Origin: Sphaerisporangium album
GTDB taxonomy: Bacteria; Actinomycetota; Actinomycetes; Streptosporangiales; Streptosporangiaceae
Direction: 5' to 3'
Assembly: GCF_003323745.1 (NCBI RefSeq)
Contig: NZ_QOIL01000003.1
Location: 434,001 to 498,000 of the forward strand
DNA: 64,000 bases
Part shown: piece by piece, positions 1-9,074 of the stretch
How positions within the stretch are numbered: position 1 is the stretch's first letter
How the letters are laid out: each line of letters begins with the position of its first letter
Program-made: the position numbers and the translations under genes
Notes under the pieces: generated by a model
Database searches by the model: none
What the model saw: only the letters and a program-made list of their open reading frames with translations
Told to the model about the DNA's origin: nothing

Positions 1-1857
1 GGTGTACCCGGTGATGGGCGCGCCGCCGTCCACGGCGGGCGACCACTGGACGTCGATCCGGCCGTCGAGGGGGACGGCGAGCAGGCCGGGGGGCGTCATG
101 GGCACCTGGGCCGGCTGGGGCTCCACCGGGTTCGACGGCGCGGACGGCTGTCCCTCGCCGAGGCCGTTCACCGCGGTCACGGTGAAGGTGTACGAGGTGC
201 CGTTGGTGAGGCCCGGGACGATGGTCTCGGTGGCGTCCGGTGGCGTCTCCACCCGCGCGCCGCCGGGGGCCGCCGTGACGACGTACTTGGTCAGGCTCGC
301 TCCGCCGTCCGCGGGCGGGGCCCAGGAGACCCGTACCGCCGTGTCGCGGGCGTAGACGTCGGTGACGAACGGCCGGTCGGGCTTGCTCGCCGGCCGCGGC
401 ATGACGGGGTCGGAGGCGGCCGAGGGGGCGGAGGTGCCGGAAGCGCTGCTCGCGGTGACCGTGAAGGTGTAGGAGGTGCCGTTGGACAGGCCGCTCACGG
501 TCGCCGTCGTGGCGCCGGTCGTGGTGGCGGTCGCGCCGCCGGGCGAGGCGGTGACCGTGTACCCGGTGATGGCCGGGCCGGAGCCGGCCGGAGCCTGCCA
601 GGAGACGGTGGCGGCGGCGTCCCCGGGGACGGCCGTCACGTGTGTGGGGGGCGAGGGTCTGACCGGTGCGGCGAAGTAGAGGTAGGTGTCCAGGTACAGG
701 GTGGCGGCGGCGGTTCCGAGGTTCTTGACCACGAACTTGCCGTCGGCGCCGAGCTTGGCGAGCACGAGGTTGGCCCAGTAGTCGCCCGGCTGGAAGTCGA
801 CCGACCCCCCTCCAGGAGGGTCCGTCTGGTCGGACGGATAGACGCGCAGCGAGTTGGCCACCGTGCTCTTGACGGTGAAGTTGACGCCGACCGCGGTGAC
901 CCCGCTCGCGGGTACGCCGCCCTTACCCAGCGGGGCGACGGTGTAGGTCGCGCCGGCGGCGACGCTGACGTTGCTGACGATGCGGGACGGGGTGACCGTG
1001 ACGGCGGTGGAACCGGCGACATTGGAATCCGGCGCCGCGAAATAGCCCGAAATATCGGCGTAAACGGTGAGAGCGGCGCTGCCCTGGTTGTCGAAGGTCG
1101 CCTTCCCGTCCGGCCCGGGCGCCACGATGGCGAGGTTCGACATGTAATCCGACGGCCGGTACTCGATGTTGCTGCCGACCGGCCGCGCGGACCCGGAGGG
1201 GTAGACCGTCACCTTGCCGGTTACCGTGCTCTTGACGATCAACGTGATGGCGACGAACGCCACCCCGCTCGCCGGAACGCCCCCTATCCCCACGATGGGG
1301 AAGGAGGCGGTGGAGTTGGCGGCCACCGTCTGCTTGCTGATGATCCGCGCGGTGTTCAGCGGCACGTAGGTCGCCCCGGCATTCGAACCGGCCTGGCCGA
1401 GCCAGTAGCCGTGGACGTCGGCGTAGACGCTGACCGCCGCCGTCCCGGTGTTCCTGACCTTTATCTGCCCGTCGGCGCCCACCTTGACGATCATGAGCTG
1501 CCCGTCCCACACGCCGGACCGGTACCGCGCCCCCGTCACCGACGGCTCGGCCAGGCCCGACGCCCACACGTGCAGGTCGCCGACGGCGCTCGCGCCCTTG
1601 CCGGTGATCTCGACGGCCACCGCCGACACGCCGGTCGCCGGCACGGTCCCGGCACCGGCCACCTTCACCGTGGAGGTGGCTCCCGCGGCGATGGAGACGT
1701 TGTTGAGCACGCGTGCCCGCGCACCGAAGAACTGGCCCGGGCCGGGCGGGACCGCGCTCGCCGAGGCGGGGAGGGCTCCGACGACCTCCTGCGGGACCTG
1801 CAGGAACGCAGCGACCATCACCAGGCACACCAGTCGAGCAAGCCAGCGACCTAACAA
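1..1857 (-). CDS. Secreted fibronectin type III repeat protein, C-terminus beyond the window
   Basis: The minus-strand frame is open from a TTG at 1857 to the window edge (619 residues, no stop reached). GGGAGG lies 6 nt upstream of the TTG, which decides the start. Residues 1-35 form a signal peptide (Arg, a hydrophobic run with VCLVMVAAFL, then an Ala-rich ASASA cleavage region). Three related domains of about 115 residues follow (about 46-160, 160-275, 275-395). Each has a GVPASGV-like turn and ends in a YADVHGYW/YADISGYF strand, a pattern common in actinobacterial surface proteins. Next are two complete FnIII domains (about 396-490, 486-585; motif GLTNGTSYTFTVTA) and the start of a third. 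Likely an extracellular adhesive or substrate-binding protein; any catalytic domain would lie outside the window. Confidence 0.8.
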   Translation of the reverse strand, partial: MLGRWLARLVCLVMVAAFLQVPQEVVGALPASASAVPPGPGQFFGARARVLNNVSIAAGATSTVKVAGAGTVPATGVSAVAVEITGKGASAVGDLHVWASGLAEPSVTGARYRSGVWDGQLMIVKVGADGQIKVRNTGTAAVSVYADVHGYWLGQAGSNAGATYVPLNTARIISKQTVAANSTASFPIVGIGGVPASGVAFVAITLIVKSTVTGKVTVYPSGSARPVGSNIEYRPSDYMSNLAIVAPGPDGKATFDNQGSAALTVYADISGYFAAPDSNVAGSTAVTVTPSRIVSNVSVAAGATYTVAPLGKGGVPASGVTAVGVNFTVKSTVANSLRVYPSDQTDPPGGGSVDFQPGDYWANLVLAKLGADGKFVVKNLGTAAATLYLDTYLYFAAPVRPSPPTHVTAVPGDAAATVSWQAPAGSGPAITGYTVTASPGGATATTTGATTATVSGLSNGTSYTFTVTASSASGTSAPSAASDPVMPRPASKPDRPFVTDVYARDTAVRVSWAPPADGGASLTKYVVTAAPGGARVETPPDATETIVPGLTNGTSYTFTVTAVNGLGEGQPSAPSNPVEPQPAQVPMTPPGLLAVPLDGRIDVQWSPAVDGGAPITGYT

Positions 1858-1951
1858 CCCGGGCCTCCCTAACCGCCGAGCGGGCGGCCGCGGTATGACC
1901 CGGCGCCCCGTCTGACAGCCAGCTTGCTGGGGACCCGTAGACAATCTGTCG

Positions 1952-1969
1952 AGACCTTGTTTAAGGTCT
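1952..1969. promoter_or_regulatory. Inverted repeat in the divergent promoter region
   Basis: A perfect 7-bp dyad (AGACCTT, 4-nt spacer, AAGGTCT) sits between the divergent FnIII-protein gene and the AfsR-type regulator, about 50 nt before the regulator's start. It is the only clear symmetry in this short intergenic region, so it could be an operator for either gene. The binding protein is unknown. Confidence 0.4.
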
Positions 1970-2015
1970 GTTCCTCGGAAGGCATGTGGTCACGGCACGG
2001 GGAGCCAGGCGCGTC

Positions 2016-4895
2016 ATGCGGTTTCGATGCCTCGGCACGATGGAGATCCGGTCGGGGCTCGGCTGGCACGCGATCCCGGCCGATCGTCCACGCGCCCTGC
2101 TGGCCCTGCTGCTGATCAACCGCAACAACCCGGTGTCGGTCGCCCGGCTCGTCGGCGAGCTGTGGCCCCACACCGCGCCCGCCTCCGCCCCGGCGCTGGT
2201 CCGCGGCTACATCCTGCGGCTCAGGCGCGCGCTCGCCCCCTCGGACGGTGAGGCGATCGCCACCCGCAGCTCCGGGTACGAGCTGCGGTGCGACCCTGGG
2301 GCCGTGGACGCGCTCCTGTTCGAGGAGCTCGCGTCGCGTGGTCGTACCGCCCTGTCCCAGGGGGACGCCGAGGAGGCCGACAGGCTGCTGACCGAGGCGC
2401 TCGACCTGTGGCGCGGCGAAGCCTTCACCGACGTGCCGCCCACCGAGGCGGTCGTCTCCGAGGCGAGGCGGCTGGCCGAGCGACGGCTGGCCACCGCCGA
2501 GACCCGGCTCGAAGCCCGCCTCGCGCTCGGCAGGCACGCCGACGTGATCGGCGAGGCGCACGTCCTGCTCGCCGAGCAGCCGCTCAGGGAGAATCTGTGG
2601 GCGCAGCTCATGCGCGCGCTCCACGGCGAGCGCCGGCGGGCGGAGGCGCTCGACGCCTACCGCCGGGCACGGTCGTCGCTCGTCGAGGAGCTCGGGCTGG
2701 AACCCGGCGAGGAGCTACGCAGCCTCCACCAGTCGATCCTCCACGACGAGGCGTTCCCCGCCACCGTCCGGCCCGCCAGGCCGGCACCGGCGAACGAGCA
2801 CGTCCACGCCCACCCACCGCGGCACGACCGGACGGCCAGGCCGGTGCCACGCGAGGTTCCCGCGGACCTCGCCACCTTCGCCGGCCGCGGGCGCGATCTG
2901 ATGCGCCTCACGGACGTGCTGGCGGCGCGGCACCACACCGGCCCGGCCGTGGTCGTCGTCACGGGGGTCGGCGGGGTCGGGAAGTCGGCGCTCGCAGTTC
3001 GGGCGGCGCACATCCTGGCCGGGCACTTCCCCGACGGGCAGCTCTACGCCGACCTGCAGGGGTCGAGCGAGGGGCTGATCCCGCTGGAGCCGGGTGAGCC
3101 GCTGAATCGGTTCCTGCGCGCCCTCGGGGACGACATGCCCACCGTCGCGGAGGATCCGGCGGAGGCGTCCGCGCGGTTCCGCACCCTGCTGGCCGGCCGC
3201 CGCGTGCTGATCGTCCTCGACAACGCGGACAACGCCGCGCAGATCCGGCCGCTGCTGCCGGGCAGCGCGGGGTGCGCCGTGCTGGTCACGAGCCGGCGAC
3301 ACCTGGCCGCCCTGCCCGGGCTCCATCCCGCCCACCACCATCACCTCGGCGTGCTGCCGCAAGACGACGCGCTGTCCCTGCTCGCCAACCTGGCGGGAGC
3401 GCGGCGGATCACGGCCGAACCGGACCAGGCGCGAAGAATCGTCGACCTGTGCGAACTCCTCCCCCTCGCCGTGCGGATCGCCGGCGCCCGGCTCGCGGCA
3501 CGGCCGAACTGGCCGCTGCGCACGCTCGCCGACCGTCTCTCCGTCGAGCAGCACCGGCTGGACGAGCTCCGGGCCGACGACCTGGCGGTGCGGACCAGCG
3601 TCTCCGTCAGCCACAGGGACCTGCGCGCCGAGCCGGGCGGCGGCGACTCCGCTCACCTGCTCCGGCTGCTCGGCCTCCTCCAGTGGCCGGAGGTGACCGT
3701 ACCCGTCGCCGCGGCCCTCGCCGATCGGCCGGTGGAATGGGCGGACTCCGCCCTGGAGCGCCTCGTCGACGTGCGCCTGCTCGAATCCCCCGCGCCGGGC
3801 CGCTACCGCATGCACGACCTCGTCCGCCTGTTCGCCAGGGAAGAGAGCGCCCGGCACATCCCAGAGCCGCACGCGGCCGCCGCTCTGGACCGGGCCCTCG
3901 ACCACTACGTCGCCGCGGGCAGGCGGATCACCGAAGTGCTGGCCGCGAGCCAGGCGCGATGGGTCGGCGACCTGCCGGTCCTTCCCGCCGGATCTCTGCC
4001 CGTACACCGTCCCGCAGAAGCGGTCGCGTGGCTGGACGCGGAACGCCCGAACCTGCTCGCCGCGCTGCGCCAGGCGGCGGCCCTGCCGGGCCGGCGCGCG
4101 GGAGCGGCGACCAGGCTCGCCACCGCCCTCACCGGCCCCTTCCGTGTCCACGGAGCCTGGGGTGACCGGATGTCGATCAACAGGATCGCCGTGGAGGTCG
4201 CCGAACGCCTCGGCGACCGGCGCGCGGAAGCCCATGCCCGCATGTTCCTCGGTGACTCCTGCGCCCGGGCCGGCCGCGTGGAGGAGGGGATCCAACACGC
4301 CGGCCGTTCCCTGCTCCTGTGGCGGGAGCTGGGCGACCGGCTCGGCGAGTCGGGCGCCCTCAACGCCTGCGGCAACGCGTGGTTTCGTCATGGCTCGTAC
4401 GCCGAGGCGATCTCCTGTTTCGAGCGGAGCATGGCGATCCGCCGCGAGATCGGGGACCTGTCAGGCGAGGCGATGCTGCTCAGCAACCTCGGCATGGTCC
4501 ACCTGCATGCCAGCGGGCCGGAACAGGCGATCACCTGTTACCAGTCCGCGCTCGCCGTCGCACGGGACGTCGGCCACGAATGGGGCGAAGGCGACGCGCT
4601 GGCGGGCCTCGGGGAGGCCTACCGGCTGCAGGGGCGAATTCAGGAGGCCACGGAGTGCCACCGGCGAGCGCTGATCATCTCGCGGGGGCATGGCGACCGC
4701 TTCGAGGAGGCACGGCAGCATTGGGGACTCGGCGTCATCCAGCACGATCTCGGGCGCGTCGACCTCGCGCAGGCGCACTGGGGCGAGGCCCTGACCCTCC
4801 TGAACCGCATCGGCGCCGTCAGCGACGCCCAGCTCCACTGGTTCGCCGGCGCTCCCCGGCCGTTGCCCCCGGAGGCACTCCAGCTCAACACGTGA
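2016..4895 (+). CDS. AfsR/SARP-family regulator with NB-ARC and TPR domains
   Basis: About 959 residues. The N-terminal winged-helix/BTAD region (RFRCLGTMEIR to EELGLEPGEELRSLHQ, about 1-240) is the SARP DNA-binding and dimer module. A STAND ATPase follows, with Walker A VTGVGGVGKSA and Walker B-like VLIVLDNADNA, then a winged-helix/ARC region ending in MHDLVRLFARE. The C-terminus has TPR-like helices (AEAISCFERSMAIRREIGD and relatives). This is the AfsR architecture, in which nucleotide state and TPR ligands gate promoter binding. ATG 2016 has GGGGAG 11 nt upstream; an in-frame GTG at 1986 is an alternative. It is divergent from the surface protein, which may be a target (inference). No Ser/Thr kinase gene is adjacent. 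Confidence 0.88.
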   Translation: MRFRCLGTMEIRSGLGWHAIPADRPRALLALLLINRNNPVSVARLVGELWPHTAPASAPALVRGYILRLRRALAPSDGEAIATRSSGYELRCDPGAVDALLFEELASRGRTALSQGDAEEADRLLTEALDLWRGEAFTDVPPTEAVVSEARRLAERRLATAETRLEARLALGRHADVIGEAHVLLAEQPLRENLWAQLMRALHGERRRAEALDAYRRARSSLVEELGLEPGEELRSLHQSILHDEAFPATVRPARPAPANEHVHAHPPRHDRTARPVPREVPADLATFAGRGRDLMRLTDVLAARHHTGPAVVVVTGVGGVGKSALAVRAAHILAGHFPDGQLYADLQGSSEGLIPLEPGEPLNRFLRALGDDMPTVAEDPAEASARFRTLLAGRRVLIVLDNADNAAQIRPLLPGSAGCAVLVTSRRHLAALPGLHPAHHHHLGVLPQDDALSLLANLAGARRITAEPDQARRIVDLCELLPLAVRIAGARLAARPNWPLRTLADRLSVEQHRLDELRADDLAVRTSVSVSHRDLRAEPGGGDSAHLLRLLGLLQWPEVTVPVAAALADRPVEWADSALERLVDVRLLESPAPGRYRMHDLVRLFAREESARHIPEPHAAAALDRALDHYVAAGRRITEVLAASQARWVGDLPVLPAGSLPVHRPAEAVAWLDAERPNLLAALRQAAALPGRRAGAATRLATALTGPFRVHGAWGDRMSINRIAVEVAERLGDRRAEAHARMFLGDSCARAGRVEEGIQHAGRSLLLWRELGDRLGESGALNACGNAWFRHGSYAEAISCFERSMAIRREIGDLSGEAMLLSNLGMVHLHASGPEQAITCYQSALAVARDVGHEWGEGDALAGLGEAYRLQGRIQEATECHRRALIISRGHGDRFEEARQHWGLGVIQHDLGRVDLAQAHWGEALTLLNRIGAVSDAQLHWFAGAPRPLPPEALQLNT

Positions 4896-4926
4896 ACGCG
4901 GGCACAGCGCCCCGCGGACGGCCTCG

Positions 4927-6087
4927 CTAGGACAGGCCGGCGCGGCGGGCGCGTTCGACGGCGGCGGGGAGCACGTCCACCAGGGCGTCGACGTCCTCGC
5001 GGGTGGAGGTGTGGCCGAGGGTGAAGCGCAGGGAGCCGCGGGCGCGCAGGGCGTCGGAGCCCATGGCGAGCAGGACGTGGGACGGCTGCGCGACCCCGGC
5101 CGAGCACGCGGAACCCGTCGAGCACTCCACGCCCTTGGCGTCGAGGAGCATCAGCAGCGCGTCGCCCTCGCATCCGGGGAAGGAGAAGTGCGCGTTGCCG
5201 GGCAGCCGGTCGCGCGGGTCGCCGTTGAGGATCACGTCCGGCACGGCCTCGCGCACGCGGGCGATCAGCTCGTCGCGCAGCGCGGTCAGCCGCGCGGCCT
5301 CCTGCTCGCGCCGGTCGGCCGCCGCCCGCACGGCCGCCGCGAACCCGGCGATGGCGGGGGCGTCCAGCGTGCCGGAGCGGACGTCGCGCTCCTGGCCGCC
5401 GCCGTGGAGCACGGGTACCGGGTCGACCCCCCGGGCCAGCAGCAAGGCGCCGACGCCCATCGGGCCGCCGACCTTGTGCCCGGACAAGGTGAGCGCCTGG
5501 ACGCCGGACGCGGTGAACGAGACCGGCAGGTGCGCCACGGCCTGCACGGCGTCCGTGTGGAACGGGATGCCGTGCTCGCGGGCGACCGCGGCCAGCTCGG
5601 CGACGGGCTGGACGGTGCCGACCTCGTTGTTGGCCCACATCACGCTGACCAGCGCGACGCGGCCGGGGTCGCGCTCGACGGCCGCGCGCAGCGTCTCGGG
5701 ATGGACGCGGCCGTGTTCGTCGACGTCCAGCAGCTCCACCGACGCGTTCTGCCGGTCGGCCAGCCAGTGGGCGGGGTCCAGGGCGGCGTGGTGCTCGACG
5801 GCGCCGATCAGGACGCGGTCGGCGCCGGTGGCGGCGTGGCGCGCCCAGTACAGCCCCTTGATGGCGAGGTTGTCGGCCTCCGTGCCGCCGGAGGTGAAGA
5901 CGACCTCGCTGGGCCGCGCGCCGAGGGCGTCGGCGATGGTCTCGCGCGACTCCTCGACGACCCTGCGGGTGCGGCGGCCGGCCGCGTGGAGGGAGGAGGC
6001 GTTTCCGACCAGCGCGAGCTGAGCCGTCATCGCCTCGATCGCTTCGGGGAGCATCGGCGTGGTCGCCGCGTGGTCTAGGTAAGCCAT
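4927..6087 (-). CDS. Cysteine desulfurase (NifS/IscS-like)
   Basis: 386 residues, the usual length. Class V aminotransferase fold: N-terminal YLDHAATTP, a His-rich segment [12 protein letters not shown]-lysine loop [12 protein letters not shown], and active-site cysteine loop STGSACSAG, where the Cys accepts sulfur from cysteine as a persulfide. In actinomycetes such an enzyme supplies sulfur for tRNA thiolation (with MnmA) and Fe-S clusters. No iscU or mnmA is next to it here, though genes beyond the window cannot be judged. It converges on the AfsR-type gene with a 31-nt gap and is divergent from the TetR gene across a palindromic operator, so the TetR protein might also touch this promoter. 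Confidence 0.93.
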   Translation of the reverse strand: MAYLDHAATTPMLPEAIEAMTAQLALVGNASSLHAAGRRTRRVVEESRETIADALGARPSEVVFTSGGTEADNLAIKGLYWARHAATGADRVLIGAVEHHAALDPAHWLADRQNASVELLDVDEHGRVHPETLRAAVERDPGRVALVSVMWANNEVGTVQPVAELAAVAREHGIPFHTDAVQAVAHLPVSFTASGVQALTLSGHKVGGPMGVGALLLARGVDPVPVLHGGGQERDVRSGTLDAPAIAGFAAAVRAAADRREQEAARLTALRDELIARVREAVPDVILNGDPRDRLPGNAHFSFPGCEGDALLMLLDAKGVECSTGSACSAGVAQPSHVLLAMGSDALRARGSLRFTLGHTSTREDVDALVDVLPAAVERARRAGLS

Positions 6088-6115
6088 GGCTCTCTCAGAG
6101 TACCCAGTTTTGCGG

Positions 6116-6139
6116 ACTATACCGTCCGGACGGTATAGT
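6116..6139. promoter_or_regulatory. Perfect 24-bp palindromic operator overlapping a promoter
   Basis: The half-site ACTATACCGTCC is followed immediately by its exact reverse complement. TATAGT at its right end (6134-6139) works as a -10 box with TTGCGG (6110-6115) 18 nt upstream. That puts the transcription start at about 6146, at the GTG (6147) of the TetR gene. By symmetry the left end reads TATAGT on the minus strand, toward the cysteine desulfurase. The layout fits negative autoregulation by the adjacent TetR protein. Confidence 0.75.
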
Positions 6140-6146
6140 GACGGAT

Positions 6147-6656
6147 GTGAGAAGAGATGAGCTTTTGAACGCGGCGGAGGAACTGCTGGCCGAGCAGGGG
6201 GCCACGTGCCTCACCCTGTCGGCCGTGGCCGAGCGCGCCGGCGTCAGCAAAGGCGGTCTCCTCTACCACTTCAACACCAAAGAAGCCCTGATCAAGGGCA
6301 TGATCGAGCGGCTGGTGGCCGACTTCGACGAGCTGGTCACCGCCCAGGGCGAGAGCTCCTACACCCGCGCCTACCTCGCCGCGACGCTCGCGGCGGTCCG
6401 CAGCGGGCGGCTGAGGCGGTGGGCCGTCGTGACCGGCGCGGCCGGCGACCCCCAGTTATTGGCCCCGATGCGCGAGGCGATGGCCCGCTGGCATCGCGAG
6501 GGCATGGCGTCCGAGCCCGACCCGGTCGCCGCCCGCATCGTCCGCCTGGCCTGTGAGGGGTTGTGGGACGTGGTGACGCACGACCCGGAGTTCTACGCCG
6601 ACGCGCAGTACGAGGAACTGCACCGCAGGCTCCTCGCCTTCCTCGCGGGCCCTTGA
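6147..6656 (+). CDS. TetR-family transcriptional repressor
   Basis: 169 residues from GTG 6147, or 172 from GTG 6138. The N-terminal HTH is clear: [43 protein letters not shown]. The rest is a helical ligand-binding domain. No ribosome binding site precedes either start; with the -10 box at 6134-6139 a leaderless mRNA starting at GTG 6147 is the simplest reading. It lies between a perfect palindrome and an MFS transporter gene, the usual arrangement for a repressor controlling itself and an efflux pump. Confidence 0.92.
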   Translation: MRRDELLNAAEELLAEQGATCLTLSAVAERAGVSKGGLLYHFNTKEALIKGMIERLVADFDELVTAQGESSYTRAYLAATLAAVRSGRLRRWAVVTGAAGDPQLLAPMREAMARWHREGMASEPDPVAARIVRLACEGLWDVVTHDPEFYADAQYEELHRRLLAFLAGP

Positions 6657-6963
6657 CCGGCTCGGTGCCCCGAACTCCCCGCCAAGCCCACACCCCGAAC
6701 CCGATCCACGTCCTGACCCCCTGACGCGCTGACGTCGCCCGCCCTTCCCTGCCGTCCCCGGGAAGGGCCGCCGCCGCGTGCGCCGCCCCCGGCGCGCCCG
6801 GCGATCCCCCCGCCAGGCGTCACCGCTTCCTCCGGCCGTCCCCGTGCCCCGTCCCCCCATCGGCGCGCCCGCACCCCCGCGGGCGCCGATCGGCATGCCC
6901 AGCGGCCGCATCAAATCCCCCACACCTTCCAACCCGCATGAACCACCGTGAAAGGAACTTCTG
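6657..6963. other. Intergenic region between TetR and MFS genes
   Basis: 307 bp of C-rich sequence with no convincing gene. It holds the stem-loop at 6741-6768. No second copy of the 24-bp palindrome is visible before the MFS gene, so control of that gene by the TetR protein would depend on readthrough or a degenerate site. Confidence 0.5.
6741..6768 (+). terminator. Stem-loop after the TetR gene
   Basis: GCCCTTCCC (6741-6749) pairs with GGGAAGGGC (6760-6768) around a 10-nt loop. There is no T-run, as is common for actinomycete hairpin terminators. It lies 85 nt after the TetR stop. Confidence 0.45.
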
Positions 6964-8166
6964 ATGACGCGCGTCCTGAGGATCGCCCGCACCCGGGCGG
7001 CCCTCACCTTCGTCCTGGCCGGCCTGATGTGCGGCACGTTCACCGTGCGCATTCCGGCGCTGACCGACAAACTCGGCCTGTCCGAGGCATCGGTGGGCGT
7101 CGTGCTCCTCGCGTGGGGGCTCGGGGCGCTGGTGACGATGCAGTCCATGCGCGGCGTGATGGCCAGGGCCGGCAGCCGCGCGGTCCTGCGGGCCGGCGCC
7201 CCCCTCAGCGCGGTGTCGCTGGCCGGGGTCGCCTTCGCCCCGTCGCTGCCGTGGGCGGTCGCGGCGGCGGCGCTGTTCGGCATGGCGTTCGGCACGGTCG
7301 ACGTCGCCATGAACGCCCAGGGCTCGACGGTCGAGCGGGCGTACGGGCGCCCGCTGATGAACGGCATGCACGCCGGATGGTGCGTGGGCGCCATGTCGGC
7401 CGGCGCCCTCGGCACGCTCGCGATCGCGGCGGGCGTGTCCTTCGAGGCCAACCTCGTCGCGGTCGCCGTGGTGTCGGCGCCGATGGCCTTCCTGCTCAGC
7501 CGGGGCTTCCTGGCCGACCCGGTCACCCCGGCGGCCTCCCCGGACGCCACCCGGCGCGGGATGCCGCCGGTCGTGTACCTGCTCGGCGCCATCGCGTTCG
7601 GCGCGTTCATGGTCGAGGGCGCGGTCGCGGACTGGAACGGGCTGTTCCTGCGCGACACGGTCGGCGTGCCGGAGGCGGTGGCCGCGCTCGGCTACCCGAT
7701 CTTCGAGGCGGGCATGCTGCTCGCCCGTCTCGCGGGTGACCGCCTGCGCGCCCGCGTGGGCACCCGCCGGCTGATCATCGCCTCGGGGCTCGGCACGGCC
7801 GTGTCGTTCGCATTGGTGATCGCCACCGCGTCCCCGCTGGTGGCCGTGCCCGGCATGATGCTCATCGGGCTCACCGTGGCCACCGTCTCGCCGATGGCCA
7901 TCTCCCTGGCGGGCACGGCCACCTCCGCCCCCGGCCCGGCCATCGCCCAGACCGGCGCGATGGGGTACGCCGGGCTGCTGCTCGGCCCCGTGGTGATCGG
8001 CTTCGTCAGCCACGCGGCGACGCTGAGGACCGCGCTCGGCGTGGCCGTCCTGCTGGGCGTGTTCATCGCGGTGGCCGCCCGCTTCCTGCCGCGTGAGCCC
8101 GCCGCCGTGGCCGACGTCCAGCCGCTACGGGAGCGGGCCGCGGAGCCGGTGACGCTGGCCGCGTGA
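6964..8166 (+). CDS. MFS transporter
   Basis: 400 residues, about twelve predicted membrane helices, no extra soluble domain. ATG follows GAAAGGA at good spacing. The first helix carries FVLAGLMCGTFTVRIPALTDKLGLSEASVG, followed by an Arg-rich loop, and the centre is hydrophilic (PDATRRGMPP), as in the two six-helix halves of MFS. It resembles the YbjJ-like group of sugar or drug transporters; the substrate cannot be read from sequence. It lies downstream of the TetR gene and converges on the SDR gene across a shared hairpin terminator. Confidence 0.88.
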   Translation: MTRVLRIARTRAALTFVLAGLMCGTFTVRIPALTDKLGLSEASVGVVLLAWGLGALVTMQSMRGVMARAGSRAVLRAGAPLSAVSLAGVAFAPSLPWAVAAAALFGMAFGTVDVAMNAQGSTVERAYGRPLMNGMHAGWCVGAMSAGALGTLAIAAGVSFEANLVAVAVVSAPMAFLLSRGFLADPVTPAASPDATRRGMPPVVYLLGAIAFGAFMVEGAVADWNGLFLRDTVGVPEAVAALGYPIFEAGMLLARLAGDRLRARVGTRRLIIASGLGTAVSFALVIATASPLVAVPGMMLIGLTVATVSPMAISLAGTATSAPGPAIAQTGAMGYAGLLLGPVVIGFVSHAATLRTALGVAVLLGVFIAVAARFLPREPAAVADVQPLRERAAEPVTLAA

Positions 8167-8204
8167 CGCGCCCGGCTCCCGTGACGGGCGACGCCACACC
8201 CCCG

Positions 8205-8238
8205 GGAGCGCCGGTGGCCACCTCGCGGCCGGCGCTCC
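8205..8238. terminator. Bidirectional hairpin between convergent MFS and SDR genes
   Basis: GGAGCGCCGG (8205-8214) pairs perfectly with CCGGCGCTCC (8229-8238) around a 14-nt loop, midway between two converging stop codons. Confidence 0.6.
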
Positions 8239-8261
8239 GGTGACCGGCCCCGGCCGTGCCG

Positions 8262-9026
8262 TCACAGGGGCGCGAGGAAGTGGCCGTCGGCGCGGATGAG
8301 CTCGCCGGTGACGTTGCCGTTGGCCTCCGAGCAGAGGAAGACGATCAATCGGGCCACCTCGGCGGCGGCCGTCGTCCGTCCCGTCGCGGCGGCGGCCGAC
8401 GCCTTGGCGATCATCTCGGCGGGGAGGTCACGCTCGCCGACGACGAATCCGGCCATGACCAGGTTGGTGAGGATGCCCGCCGACGCCAGCTCACGGGACA
8501 TCGTCCGCGTCAGGCCGTGCAGCCCTGACTTCGGCGTGACGTAGGGCGAGGCGCCCGGCAGGCCGTCCTGCACCAGGCCGGTGGAGACGTGGACGATCCT
8601 GCCCCACGTGCGCGCGCGCATCGACCCGACCACGGCGCGGGTCAGCAGGTAGTGGCCGAAGAGGTTGGCGTCCAGAGAGGCGCGCATCCGCTCCACGGGG
8701 ACGGTCTCGAAGACCTCCCCGGGCGCGGGGAAGCCGGGCCAGGCCACGGCGTTGTTCACCAGCACGTCCACGCCGCCGAACGCGCCGGCGACCTCGGCGG
8801 CGGCCGCCTCGACGGAGGCTTGGTCGCCGAGGTCCATCCGCACGGTCATGGCCCGCCCGCCGCCGCGCTCGACCAGCTCTGCGGTGTGCTCGGCCTCGTC
8901 CTTGGCGGAGTGGTAGCCGATCGCCACCCTGGCGCCCTCCGCGCCGAAGGCCGCCGCCGTCGCGCGGCCGATATTGCTGGACGCGCCCGTGACGAACACG
9001 GCCTTGCCCCACAGTCCCAGGTCCAT
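8262..9026 (-). CDS. Short-chain dehydrogenase/reductase
   Basis: 254 residues from ATG 9026, chosen because GAAAGG lies 8 nt upstream and homology to SDRs starts here; the frame stays open further upstream but shows no SDR sequence. Rossmann motif TGASSNIGRATA (about 14-25), structural motif LVNNAV, and catalytic Ser/Tyr/Lys as HVSTG with YVTPK. The Asn just before IG (instead of Gly) is tolerated in the family. The C-terminus ends in the normal VTGELIRADGHFL cofactor loop. Substrate unknown. Two dyad sites sit directly upstream, so expression is probably repressed by an unlinked regulator. Confidence 0.9.
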   Translation of the reverse strand: MDLGLWGKAVFVTGASSNIGRATAAAFGAEGARVAIGYHSAKDEAEHTAELVERGGGRAMTVRMDLGDQASVEAAAAEVAGAFGGVDVLVNNAVAWPGFPAPGEVFETVPVERMRASLDANLFGHYLLTRAVVGSMRARTWGRIVHVSTGLVQDGLPGASPYVTPKSGLHGLTRTMSRELASAGILTNLVMAGFVVGERDLPAEMIAKASAAAATGRTTAAAEVARLIVFLCSEANGNVTGELIRADGHFLAPL

Positions 9027-9039
9027 TAGCCTGCCTTTC

Positions 9040-9074
9040 GTTAGCTGACTAACAGAATTCCCTAGTCGGCTAAC
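9040..9074 (-). promoter_or_regulatory. Two dyad-symmetric sites upstream of the SDR gene
   Basis: GTTAG-N4-CTAAC (9040-9053) and CTAG-N5-CTAAC (9062-9074) are near-identical palindromes about 22 bp apart centre to centre, two helical turns. They end 13 nt before the SDR start; the second overlaps the stop codon of the upstream glycosyltransferase gene. The pattern suggests a TetR- or MarR-type repressor bound as two dimers. No candidate repressor is adjacent. Confidence 0.55.

Noticed and set aside
1986-2015. GTG 1986 as the start of the AfsR-type gene
   Set aside because: GGAAGG is only 3 nt away, and the typical protein start MRFRCLG at 2016 has its own GGGGAG; not excluded but less likely.
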